Origin: an uncultured Flavobacteriales bacterium
Lineage (GTDB): Bacteria; Bacteroidota; Bacteroidia; Flavobacteriales_D; Sanyastnellaceae
Direction of reading: 5' to 3'
Assembly (NCBI GenBank): GCA_937897625.1
Contig: CALCNZ010000303.1
Location: forward strand, 1 to 5,001
Length of the DNA: 5,001 nucleotides
Below are positions 1-5,001 of the stretch, piece after piece. The number at the start of each line of letters is the position of its first letter. Within the stretch, counting starts at the first letter, position 1. Below the pieces are notes generated by a model that saw only the letters and a list, made by a program, of their open reading frames with translations, searched no databases and was not told where the DNA came from. Both the position numbers and the translations under genes were made by a program.

Positions 1-393
1 AATAGAAAAAATGAAGGATACCTTGCTCCAGCTTTCGTTCAAGACATGATGAGTGCCGCGTTCTATGCACGTACCATGGACTTTACGAATACGAAAGCCG
101 GTGACATCATCACCATTGAAACGCTCGTTGACGACGAAATCTACCGTTTGAAAATGCGCTATGTTGGAAAAGAAACGGTGAGTGTAGATGCTGGAACCTT
201 CAAATGTTTGCGCTTCGCACCCGTGGTTCAAAAAGGACGCATCTTCAAAGATCCCAATGACCTAGCGGTATGGGTAACAGACGATGCACACCACTTACCT
301 ATTATGGCACAAGCAAAAATTAAAGTAGGATCTATTAAAATGGAATTGCAACAATTCCAAGGTGTAGATATCTGGGGTGTGAAAATTAAATAG
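1..393 (+). CDS. DUF3108 domain protein, C-terminal part (5' end outside window)
   Basis: The frame is open from base 1 with no start needed, so this is the last 130 codons of a longer gene. The ATG at 46 is an internal Met in a continuous conserved stretch and is not proposed as the start. The visible part fits DUF3108, a family of roughly 250-270 residues common in Bacteroidota and usually exported. Family-like features are DMMSAAFYART near the left edge, a GD.I.I.T..DDEIY strand, a YVGKETV segment, the AGTFKCLRF turn with its Cys, and the closing block VWVTDDAHHLPIMAQAKIKV followed by GSIKMEL. The biochemical function of DUF3108 is not established; a beta-rich envelope protein is the usual inference. 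The gene ends with tandem stops (TAG TAG, 391-396). Its last 8 bp overlap the 3' end of the convergent ridA-like gene, and no terminator hairpin is visible between them. Family assignment is fairly sure, function unknown. Confidence 0.85.
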   Translation, partial: NRKNEGYLAPAFVQDMMSAAFYARTMDFTNTKAGDIITIETLVDDEIYRLKMRYVGKETVSVDAGTFKCLRFAPVVQKGRIFKDPNDLAVWVTDDAHHLPIMAQAKIKVGSIKMELQQFQGVDIWGVKIK

Positions 394-811
394 TAGCTAT
401 ACACTTCAACTCAATCGCAATAGGCGATGGAAGGGCGTTAATCTCTACAGTTGTTCTGCAGGGATTAGCGTCCTTGAAGTATTCAGCATACAAGCGGTTG
501 TAGGTTTGAAAGTCGCGCTTCATATTCACCAAGAAGACTGTAACATCTACCAAGTTCTCCCACTTCGATCCGCTGGCATCTAAAATGGCTCTTACGTTGT
601 CGAAGACATTTCTGCACTGCGCTTCAAAATCGAATTCAATAAAATTTCCGAATTTATCTAACTTCAATCCAGGTACTCCTGTATCGTTCGCGTCGCTTCC
701 TGCAATGCGCGGACCCACACCAGACAAAAACAATAAGTTCCCCACTCTTCTTGCATGTGGGTAGGCGCCTACGGGCTTCGGTGCGTTATCGGTTGAAATG
801 ATTTCAGACAT
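386..811 (-). CDS. RidA/YjgF/YER057c/UK114 family protein, 2-aminomuconate-deaminase-like subgroup
   Basis: The 141-residue product is a complete RidA-fold protein. Such proteins are cytosolic trimers that hydrolyse reactive enamine/imine intermediates or act as related deaminases. The N-terminal motif KPVGAYPHARRVGNLLFLSG (residues 12-31) is followed by a longer loop (about 32-56) than in E. coli RidA, which is about 128 residues. Next come the helix AQCRNVFDNVRAIL and the DVTVFLVNM strand, then CRTTVEINALPSPIAIELK. Arg119 and Glu134 align with the catalytic Arg105 and Glu120 of RidA, with the same 15-residue spacing, so the protein is probably active. The PHARR...SG opening, the long loop and the LVNM..DF..YN..Y.EYF stretch resemble proteins annotated as 2-aminomuconate deaminase (kynurenine/3-hydroxyanthranilate degradation). 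That substrate is inferred; no other gene of that pathway is in the window. The ATG at 811 lies 8 bp after the upstream propeller gene's stop, with an A/T-rich leader and no Shine-Dalgarno, suggesting cotranscription. A general RidA housekeeping role is the alternative. Confidence 0.9.
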   Translation of the reverse strand: MSEIISTDNAPKPVGAYPHARRVGNLLFLSGVGPRIAGSDANDTGVPGLKLDKFGNFIEFDFEAQCRNVFDNVRAILDASGSKWENLVDVTVFLVNMKRDFQTYNRLYAEYFKDANPCRTTVEINALPSPIAIELKCIATI

Positions 812-819
812 AATTCAAA

Positions 820-3579
820 TTATTTTGTGACAACAAATTTACCGGTTCTGATTGTGGTTCCGGATTTCAATTGATAAATAAATGTTCCTGCATGAGCGGC
901 TTCCCACGACAATTGCTCTCTTCCAACTGCCTTCCACTTTTTCGAGTTCAGTAATTTCCCGTCTAACGAATAAATATTCAGCTCTGAAATTTCACCAGGC
1001 ATGAGTTGCATGTTGAAATGAATTTCATCTACCGTTGGATTTGGAAATGCCGAAACCGTTACCATGCGATCAGACAAGGCCTGAACCGAGAGTTCAGGAA
1101 CAGCTGGAAGATTCGCAGTATAGATTCCATTGGCGTGAGTCGCTACCGCAACAGTTCCGTCGAACGGACGCGAAGCAATCATATTCACCACAGCGTTTCC
1201 GATTGTGCTTGCCCCTTCCATTTGCCAGACGGTGCTTTCACCATTCAATTCCGTCGTGCTGAACAAACCTGCGCTCGTTCCGGCCAAATAAATGGTTGGT
1301 GTGCTCGGATAAATTTCAACCCAATACACCGCAGGACCGTTGCCGGTTCCATCCACGTTCTCTTCCAAATTTCCACTTACATCTGCCCATGTTGCACCTG
1401 CATCTGTCGAATGGAAAATACTTTTCTTGTTGAAGTTGGAAAAGCTAACCATGACTTCGTTGTTGTTCAAGTCGTTTGTGCTTACCGCAGAAGTGTAGGC
1501 ATTGGGCGGGAAAAGTGCTGAAGAAATATTTGTCTTCACTGGAGTTCCGTAAACATCAGAAAGCTTAAATACTTTGCCCGTTGTGCTTCCATAATACAAA
1601 ACATTGTTGTCTGTGTAAGCCATGTCTAAGCATGAAATACTTCCTTGTGTAAGCGTAATGGTACTCGGAATAATGTTGGTCCAGTCGGCGGTGTTTCGTG
1701 CCGTTGGATAATTTCCGGTTACCGCTATTGTGTCTACGCGATCGAGGTACCAAACCATTTTATTTCCTGCAATGAAAAGTCTGTTGGTCCATGGATCCAA
1801 TAAGATTGGATTAATGAACAGCGCAGCAGGTCCGTTCAACGCATCTATTCGTTCGGTGCCTGTGAGGTTCCCATTCGCATCTATGGCCTTCTTGTACATT
1901 CTTCCACTTTGGGAACTTGCTATCACGTAATTCGCACCAAATGGCATTGCGCAATACGCGCCATCGTCGCCGTGCATTTCTTTCCAAGGTGAAGTGGCAT
2001 CTGTTGTATTCGTTAGCCACGTTCCGTTGTCTTGCATTCCTCCTGCAATAAACTGACTGGTTGTATTTCCGGGTTCAAGCGCCACGGTGTAGAACTGCGA
2101 GGTAAGATATCCGTGATTCAACGATTGCCATTGCACGCTGTCGGCAGTAACGTCTGCTGTGTAGCGCACTCCACCGTCGTTCAAGCTATACATTCCGTTG
2201 CTGTTTGCGGGATCGAAGTACATGAAATGCTGATCGGGATGGTGATTCGGATAAACATAATACCATGGCGCAGGCACGTTGCAGCGGTATCCGCCAATCC
2301 ACTTCACAGAACTTGAAGTTGCAAAAGCATCTGTGCTTCGGTGCACATTCGTTCCTCCAATGAATACCATGTTCGGAATGGTTGGATGGTGAGAAATGCA
2401 CATGTCATAACTGTTTTGTGTGCGGAAGGTTCCAAAGTCATAATCGATTCCAGTAAACAGCTGACAAGGCGTTGAAGGCAAGTTAGCCGAACGATTTTCC
2501 CACTGGCCATCTGCACCCGTACCAACTCCGCCGAGATAGGTGTATTTGTAGAAGAAATGATCAATCGGATAAAGCGTGTTGTTTATCGTTTCCCCCATGA
2601 AATAAATTTCGTTTTCATTCTGCGGATTCGCGCACATGACGGTTCTTCTGAGGTTGGCAATTTCGGGTAATGTCGGAGAAATTTCCGTCCAAGTAAATCC
2701 GTCTAAGCTTCTGTAAAACCCACCGCCGTTGGTGGAGTTGTCGCTGAAGGTGGCGTATAAAATTCCCGAAGGCGTCATCATCACATCTACAAATTCGCTT
2801 GCACTTGAAGTAAATCCGAGCACTTGCGTCCACGTATTTCCCCCATCGTTGCTGCGAATAATTCCGTTGTAAACTGCGGCGTAGACCACGTCTTCCGTAA
2901 GGTTGGTATGATCGGTTATAACGCGCCATACAAAATCGTAGCTTCCATTTTGCATAACGTTTTGTGGCGTTCCGCTAGAGGTTGACATGAGGTGAGACCA
3001 TGTCTGTCCGTTGTCGGTGCTCTTCCACATGCCGTCGCCGCTGAGCAATGCGGTGAAAGAAGTTCCTGAAACAACGCCATAAAATTCTTCTCCAGATCCA
3101 TAATACCATGTGCTTTCGTGACCAGGACGTTTGTCTTGTGTAATGCAGCTAACGCTTTGCAGCTGTTCCGGCGTGGTGGTCTTGTCCCACGACTGTCCGC
3201 CGTTCAACGAATTCCAAATTCCACCAGTAACCGAACCTGCGATTAGGTGATTGCTGTTGAGAACATCAACTGCAAATGCACGTGTTCTGCCACCTATGTT
3301 ATACGGTCCTCTTGAGGTCCAACCGTAATCTCTGTCTGCCACGCGCGGCATGTGATTCGCGAAGTTTACACAGCGCTCGAAAATACCTTGTGGCACCAAA
3401 CCAGTCTCTGGATCGCGGTTACGCATGTATTCGAAATATTTTCTGCTGGAAAGATGAACGCCATATCCTTCATCCATTGCACCTGCATGAACAACAACAG
3501 GTGTTGGTTGAGGGATGAGGAAATAGGCCGCTAATACAGCAGCTAAAGCAACCGAAAATGATATTAAATTCTCACGCAT
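820..3579 (-). CDS. Secreted sortilin/BNR-type beta-propeller protein with T9SS type A sorting domain
   Basis: This encodes 919 residues from the ATG at 3579. An in-frame TTG at 3615 would add 12 residues, but it is a weak start, would place residues ahead of the signal peptide, and lies upstream of the best promoter match. The order is: N-terminal export signal (MRENLISF then a hydrophobic core to about residue 22; possible cleavage after VHA, residue 32); a DPETGLVPQGIFE pre-domain (about 56-68); and the propeller opening GPYNIGGRTRAFAVD (91-105). Asp-boxes (S.D/N.G.TW type) lie at about 123-131, 186-194, 242-250, 290-297 and 723-731. Other family-typical motifs are GGMQDNGTW (513-521) and HGDDG (536-540). 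Residues 842-919 are the C-terminal sorting domain. Asp-boxes are structural turns of propeller blades and do not prove glycosidase activity. I see no sialidase FRIP motif, so 'glycosyl hydrolase' would be over-annotation. The likely role is a secreted or surface-attached adhesion or binding protein. It is probably the first gene of a unit with ridA. Confidence 0.9.
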   Translation of the reverse strand: MRENLISFSVALAAVLAAYFLIPQPTPVVVHAGAMDEGYGVHLSSRKYFEYMRNRDPETGLVPQGIFERCVNFANHMPRVADRDYGWTSRGPYNIGGRTRAFAVDVLNSNHLIAGSVTGGIWNSLNGGQSWDKTTTPEQLQSVSCITQDKRPGHESTWYYGSGEEFYGVVSGTSFTALLSGDGMWKSTDNGQTWSHLMSTSSGTPQNVMQNGSYDFVWRVITDHTNLTEDVVYAAVYNGIIRSNDGGNTWTQVLGFTSSASEFVDVMMTPSGILYATFSDNSTNGGGFYRSLDGFTWTEISPTLPEIANLRRTVMCANPQNENEIYFMGETINNTLYPIDHFFYKYTYLGGVGTGADGQWENRSANLPSTPCQLFTGIDYDFGTFRTQNSYDMCISHHPTIPNMVFIGGTNVHRSTDAFATSSSVKWIGGYRCNVPAPWYYVYPNHHPDQHFMYFDPANSNGMYSLNDGGVRYTADVTADSVQWQSLNHGYLTSQFYTVALEPGNTTSQFIAGGMQDNGTWLTNTTDATSPWKEMHGDDGAYCAMPFGANYVIASSQSGRMYKKAIDANGNLTGTERIDALNGPAALFINPILLDPWTNRLFIAGNKMVWYLDRVDTIAVTGNYPTARNTADWTNIIPSTITLTQGSISCLDMAYTDNNVLYYGSTTGKVFKLSDVYGTPVKTNISSALFPPNAYTSAVSTNDLNNNEVMVSFSNFNKKSIFHSTDAGATWADVSGNLEENVDGTGNGPAVYWVEIYPSTPTIYLAGTSAGLFSTTELNGESTVWQMEGASTIGNAVVNMIASRPFDGTVAVATHANGIYTANLPAVPELSVQALSDRMVTVSAFPNPTVDEIHFNMQLMPGEISELNIYSLDGKLLNSKKWKAVGREQLSWEAAHAGTFIYQLKSGTTIRTGKFVVTK
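823..1056 (-). other. T9SS type A C-terminal sorting domain (within the propeller protein)
   Basis: This covers the last 78 residues (842-919) of the propeller protein. They show the usual Por/type IX sorting-domain order: an AFPNPT motif at the domain entry, a LNIYSLDGKLL strand-turn-strand in the middle, a hydrophobic AGTFIYQLKSG strand, and a basic tail RTGKFVVTK at the very C-terminus. In known T9SS cargo this domain directs passage through the outer-membrane translocon and is removed, often with attachment to A-LPS. The T9SS machinery itself is not in this window, so its presence in the genome is inferred. Confidence 0.9.
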
Positions 3580-3593
3580 CGCAAAAGGTTTAG

Positions 3594-3622
3594 TGTTCAA
3601 ATATAAGCGCTCCAATGTTCAA
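3594..3622. repeat. Direct repeat TGTTCAA, two copies 22 bp apart
   Basis: TGTTCAA occurs at 3594-3600 and 3616-3622, a start-to-start distance of 22 bp, about two helical turns. The left copy overlaps the -7 element of the leftward promoter and the right copy lies in its spacer, with the small palindrome AGCGCT (3606-3611) between them. It could be a pair of regulator half-sites on one DNA face, or chance. Confidence 0.25.
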
Positions 3623-3628
3623 TAAAAC
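3598..3628 (-). promoter_or_regulatory. Putative Bacteroidota-type promoter of the propeller-ridA unit
   Basis: On the minus strand TATATTTG (3605-3598) is a perfect match to the Bacteroidota -7 element TAnnTTTG. It is preceded after 18 bp by GTTTT (3628-3624), a loose match to the -33 TTTG element. Transcription would start near 3590-3594, leaving a leader of about 11-15 nt before the ATG at 3579. This placement also argues against the upstream TTG at 3615, which would be largely untranscribed. Assigned by pattern only. Confidence 0.5.
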
Positions 3629-3638
3629 AGGTTGAAGT

Positions 3639-3656
3639 GTGTTTTAGATTAAACAC
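3639..3656. promoter_or_regulatory. Inverted repeat GTGTTT-N6-AAACAC, possible operator
   Basis: The arms GTGTTT (3639-3644) and AAACAC (3651-3656) are perfect 6-bp inverted repeats around a 6-bp spacer. They overlap the putative -33 element of the rightward promoter in the divergent intergenic region. The size suits a dimeric regulator's site. It is too short and A/T-rich in the loop, with no T tract, to be a terminator. Nothing in the sequence identifies the regulator, and chance occurrence in an A/T-rich region is possible. Confidence 0.3.
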
Positions 3657-3671
3657 GACCACTTATTTTCG
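3641..3671 (+). promoter_or_regulatory. Putative promoter of the MORN-repeat gene
   Basis: GTTTT (3641-3645), an 18-bp spacer and TATTTTCG (3664-3671) give a 7-of-8 match to TAnnTTTG with the same spacing as the divergent promoter. The -7 element ends only 4 bp before the ATG at 3676, so this promoter would give an almost leaderless mRNA. That makes it less certain than its divergent partner; the real promoter could lie further upstream. Confidence 0.3.
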
Positions 3672-3675
3672 AAAC

Positions 3676-5001
3676 ATGAAGAAGACCATTTTCCGCTTAG
3701 CACCACTCTTTGTTTTATTCGTTTGCTGTTTTATTTCTATGGAAGGAAATGCACAGAAATATTACAAAGACCTTTATCCGAATGGAAAAATTCGCAGCAT
3801 TGGAAAATTCAATGTGGTGGGAAAGGAAGACAGCATCTGGAAATTTTACTATGAAGACGGAACGCTGCAAGAAGAGAGCACGTATCGCAACGGTTACTTC
3901 AACGGAAAAGTTTTCCGTTATCACACGAACGGAAAATTACAAGTGGAAGGGTATTTCAAGTTCGGCTTGGAAGACAGTGTTCAGCGCACGTTCAACGAAA
4001 AAGGAATAAAAATTCAGGAAGGAAATTTCGTGAAGGGAAAAAAATCTGGGGAGTGGATTTCCTACTACGACAATGGAAAAACAAACAGTGTGTTGAAGTA
4101 CGACACCTCTGGCGTTCAATTGATTTCGTTTTACAACACGAAAGGATTTCAAACCATAACCGATGGCACTGGAATTCTCGTGGAAGAAAATGAAGACGGA
4201 AAGTTGTTAAGCAGAACCGCTTATTTGAACGGTGTCCCCGCCGGTGTATTCGAAGCCTATTTCTCGAAGGGAAACATTCAAACTTCGGGAAATTATGTGA
4301 ATGGAATTAAAGACGGAACCTGGAGCGAATTTTTCAGTAATGGTAAACTTCGCAAAACAACTACCTATGCGCAAGGCTTGGTAACCGGTCCTTACGAAGA
4401 ATATTTCGACAACGGAAAATTGTATGTGAAAGGAAATTTCGACAACGGAAAAAAGACAGGGAATTGGGAATGGTATCGCGAGAGTGGCGTGAAGGACATG
4501 GAAGGAAATTTCGTGGAAGACCTTCAAGAAGGCGATTGGACGTTCTATCACGACAACGGTGTTTGGCAATCGAAAGGAAAATATTCCGCTGGGAAAATGG
4601 AAGGCAAATGGGAATATCAATATCCAAGTGAAAAGAAATGGAAGGAAGGAAATTTCGTGGCCGACAACAAGGAAGGAGAATGGACAACGTGGTACGAAGA
4701 CGGCGGATTGTTGCAGAAAGGAAATTACAAGTTGGGTGAAGAAGACGGGAAGTGGATGAGTTGGTATGAGAATGGAAAAGTGAAAGACCAAGGAAGTTTC
4801 AAAGCGGGTAAGATGTATGGCAAGTGGATGGGATACGAGCCGAAGAATGGAAGGTATTTATACATTGGCAGTTGGAAGAACGACATGAAGGTTGGCAAGT
4901 GGATGAACTATTCGGAACGCGGCCAGCTGGAGAGTGTGATTACCTATGGAAAAGATGGTGAATTGAATGGCACTTCCATTTTATACAATGAAAGTGGAAG
5001 A
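3676..5001 (+). CDS. Exported MORN-repeat (YwqK-like) protein, 3' end outside window
   Basis: The frame runs from the ATG at 3676 to base 5001 without a stop, giving at least 442 residues. Residues 1-26 form a Sec signal peptide: a KK n-region, a hydrophobic core APLFVLFVCCFI, and cleavage at GNA|Q, the typical Bacteroidota ending. The mature part is almost entirely variant MORN repeats (MORN_2 type) of the form G.W..YY..GK....G.F..GK..G. The G.W anchor recurs every 24 residues and a Gly seven residues after it is nearly invariant. Databases often name such proteins 'toxin-antitoxin system YwqK family antitoxin', but no toxin gene is adjacent here, and an exported repeat protein of this size does not fit a cytoplasmic antitoxin. 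The likely location is the periplasm or cell surface, with a binding or scaffold role; function is unknown. A further C-terminal domain may lie beyond the window. No Shine-Dalgarno is seen. It is transcribed divergently from the propeller gene. Confidence 0.9.
   Translation, partial: MKKTIFRLAPLFVLFVCCFISMEGNAQKYYKDLYPNGKIRSIGKFNVVGKEDSIWKFYYEDGTLQEESTYRNGYFNGKVFRYHTNGKLQVEGYFKFGLEDSVQRTFNEKGIKIQEGNFVKGKKSGEWISYYDNGKTNSVLKYDTSGVQLISFYNTKGFQTITDGTGILVEENEDGKLLSRTAYLNGVPAGVFEAYFSKGNIQTSGNYVNGIKDGTWSEFFSNGKLRKTTTYAQGLVTGPYEEYFDNGKLYVKGNFDNGKKTGNWEWYRESGVKDMEGNFVEDLQEGDWTFYHDNGVWQSKGKYSAGKMEGKWEYQYPSEKKWKEGNFVADNKEGEWTTWYEDGGLLQKGNYKLGEEDGKWMSWYENGKVKDQGSFKAGKMYGKWMGYEPKNGRYLYIGSWKNDMKVGKWMNYSERGQLESVITYGKDGELNGTSILYNESGR
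3775..5001 (+). repeat. Tandem MORN-type array, 24-residue (72-nt) period, interrupted once
   Basis: The W position of the G.W motif falls at residues 55, 79, 103 and 127, then 168, 192, 216, 240, 264, 288, 312, 336, 360 and 384, each exactly 24 apart within a block, and finally 409 and 434 at 25. Trp is kept at 55, 127, 216, 264-384 and 409 and is replaced elsewhere. The Gly at W+7 is present in all units except 312 (Glu) and 384 (shifted by one). The blocks are separated by residues 140-164 (4093-4167), which do not fit the pattern. At DNA level the copies are diverged, but GGAAATTTCGTG recurs exactly at 4021, 4504 and 4648. The last two are 144 nt, or two periods, apart. Confidence 0.85.

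Noticed and set aside
812..830. TAATTTG-like sequence just upstream of ridA as a separate promoter.
   Set aside because: It is one base short of TAnnTTTG and too close to the start codon, and the 8-bp gene spacing explains expression by cotranscription.
1006..1521. Open frame (171 codons) on the plus strand, antisense to the propeller gene.
   Set aside because: It is rich in Cys, Arg and His in a way typical of antisense translation, has no recognisable domain, and the opposite strand encodes clear family motifs and the T9SS domain.
3580..3615. In-frame TTG at 3615 as the start of the propeller gene (12 extra residues).
   Set aside because: The ATG at 3579 begins a proper signal peptide, and the best promoter match (3598-3605) lies downstream of the TTG.
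3715..3732. Possible lipobox at Cys17/Cys18 of the MORN protein signal peptide.
   Set aside because: The residues before the cysteines (L-F-V, F-V-C) do not fit the lipobox (small residue at -1), the cysteines sit inside the hydrophobic core, and a good signal peptidase I site NA|Q follows.
3710..4009. Plus-strand open frame of 99 codons overlapping the start of the MORN gene.
   Set aside because: It is an out-of-frame shadow. The overlapping frame from 3676 has a signal peptide and regular repeats.
4207..4791. Long open frame (194 codons) on the minus strand inside the MORN gene.
   Set aside because: It is the antisense of a repetitive G/A-rich coding array. The predicted protein is a low-complexity F/I/S/P string with periodic ISF/FH motifs that mirror the MORN repeats, and it has no independent start context or homology I recognise.
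3676..5001. Calling the MORN protein a toxin-antitoxin antitoxin (YwqK).
   Set aside because: The name comes from repeat similarity only. The protein is exported and longer than the classic antitoxin, and the divergent neighbour is a T9SS propeller, not a toxin.
1..5001. CRISPR arrays, tRNA/rRNA genes, insertion sequences, phage or defence genes.
   Set aside because: No supporting motif, repeat-spacer pattern or coding region was found. The only tandem repeat is the protein-coding MORN array.

Overview
The window looks like ordinary chromosomal sequence from a member of the Bacteroidota. Four lines of evidence support this. A 919-residue Asp-box protein ends in a type A sorting domain of the type IX secretion system (T9SS). 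A signal peptide ends in ...NA|Q. The intergenic promoter-like sequences fit the Bacteroidota TAnnTTTG (-7) pattern better than sigma70 boxes. No gene has a clear Shine-Dalgarno sequence, only A/T-rich leaders. I cannot place it below phylum level with confidence.

Layout. Bases 1-393 (+) are the C-terminal half of a DUF3108 protein that begins outside the window. Its last 8 bp overlap the 3' end of a convergent gene, a 141-codon RidA/YjgF-family gene (386-811, -) of the 2-aminomuconate-deaminase-like type. Eight bases upstream of ridA on the same strand ends a large gene (820-3579, -) for a secreted sortilin/BNR-type beta-propeller protein with a T9SS C-terminal domain. A 96-bp divergent intergenic region (3580-3675) follows. 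It holds promoter-like elements for both directions, a perfect 6-bp inverted repeat and a 7-bp direct repeat 22 bp apart. From 3676 (+) to the window end runs a secreted protein of MORN-type (YwqK-like) repeats. It is still open at base 5001 and at least 442 residues long.

How the genes relate. The propeller gene and ridA are probably one transcription unit because of the 8-bp spacing. An exported surface or secreted protein beside a cytosolic imine/enamine deaminase does not suggest a shared pathway. The MORN gene is divergent and may share control through the common intergenic region. I found no RNA gene, CRISPR array, insertion sequence, phage gene or recognisable defence system. The most notable structure is the MORN array. 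It keeps an exact 24-residue (72-nt) phase over long stretches, is broken once by a non-canonical segment, and then resumes. I see no convincing evidence of a previously undescribed system.
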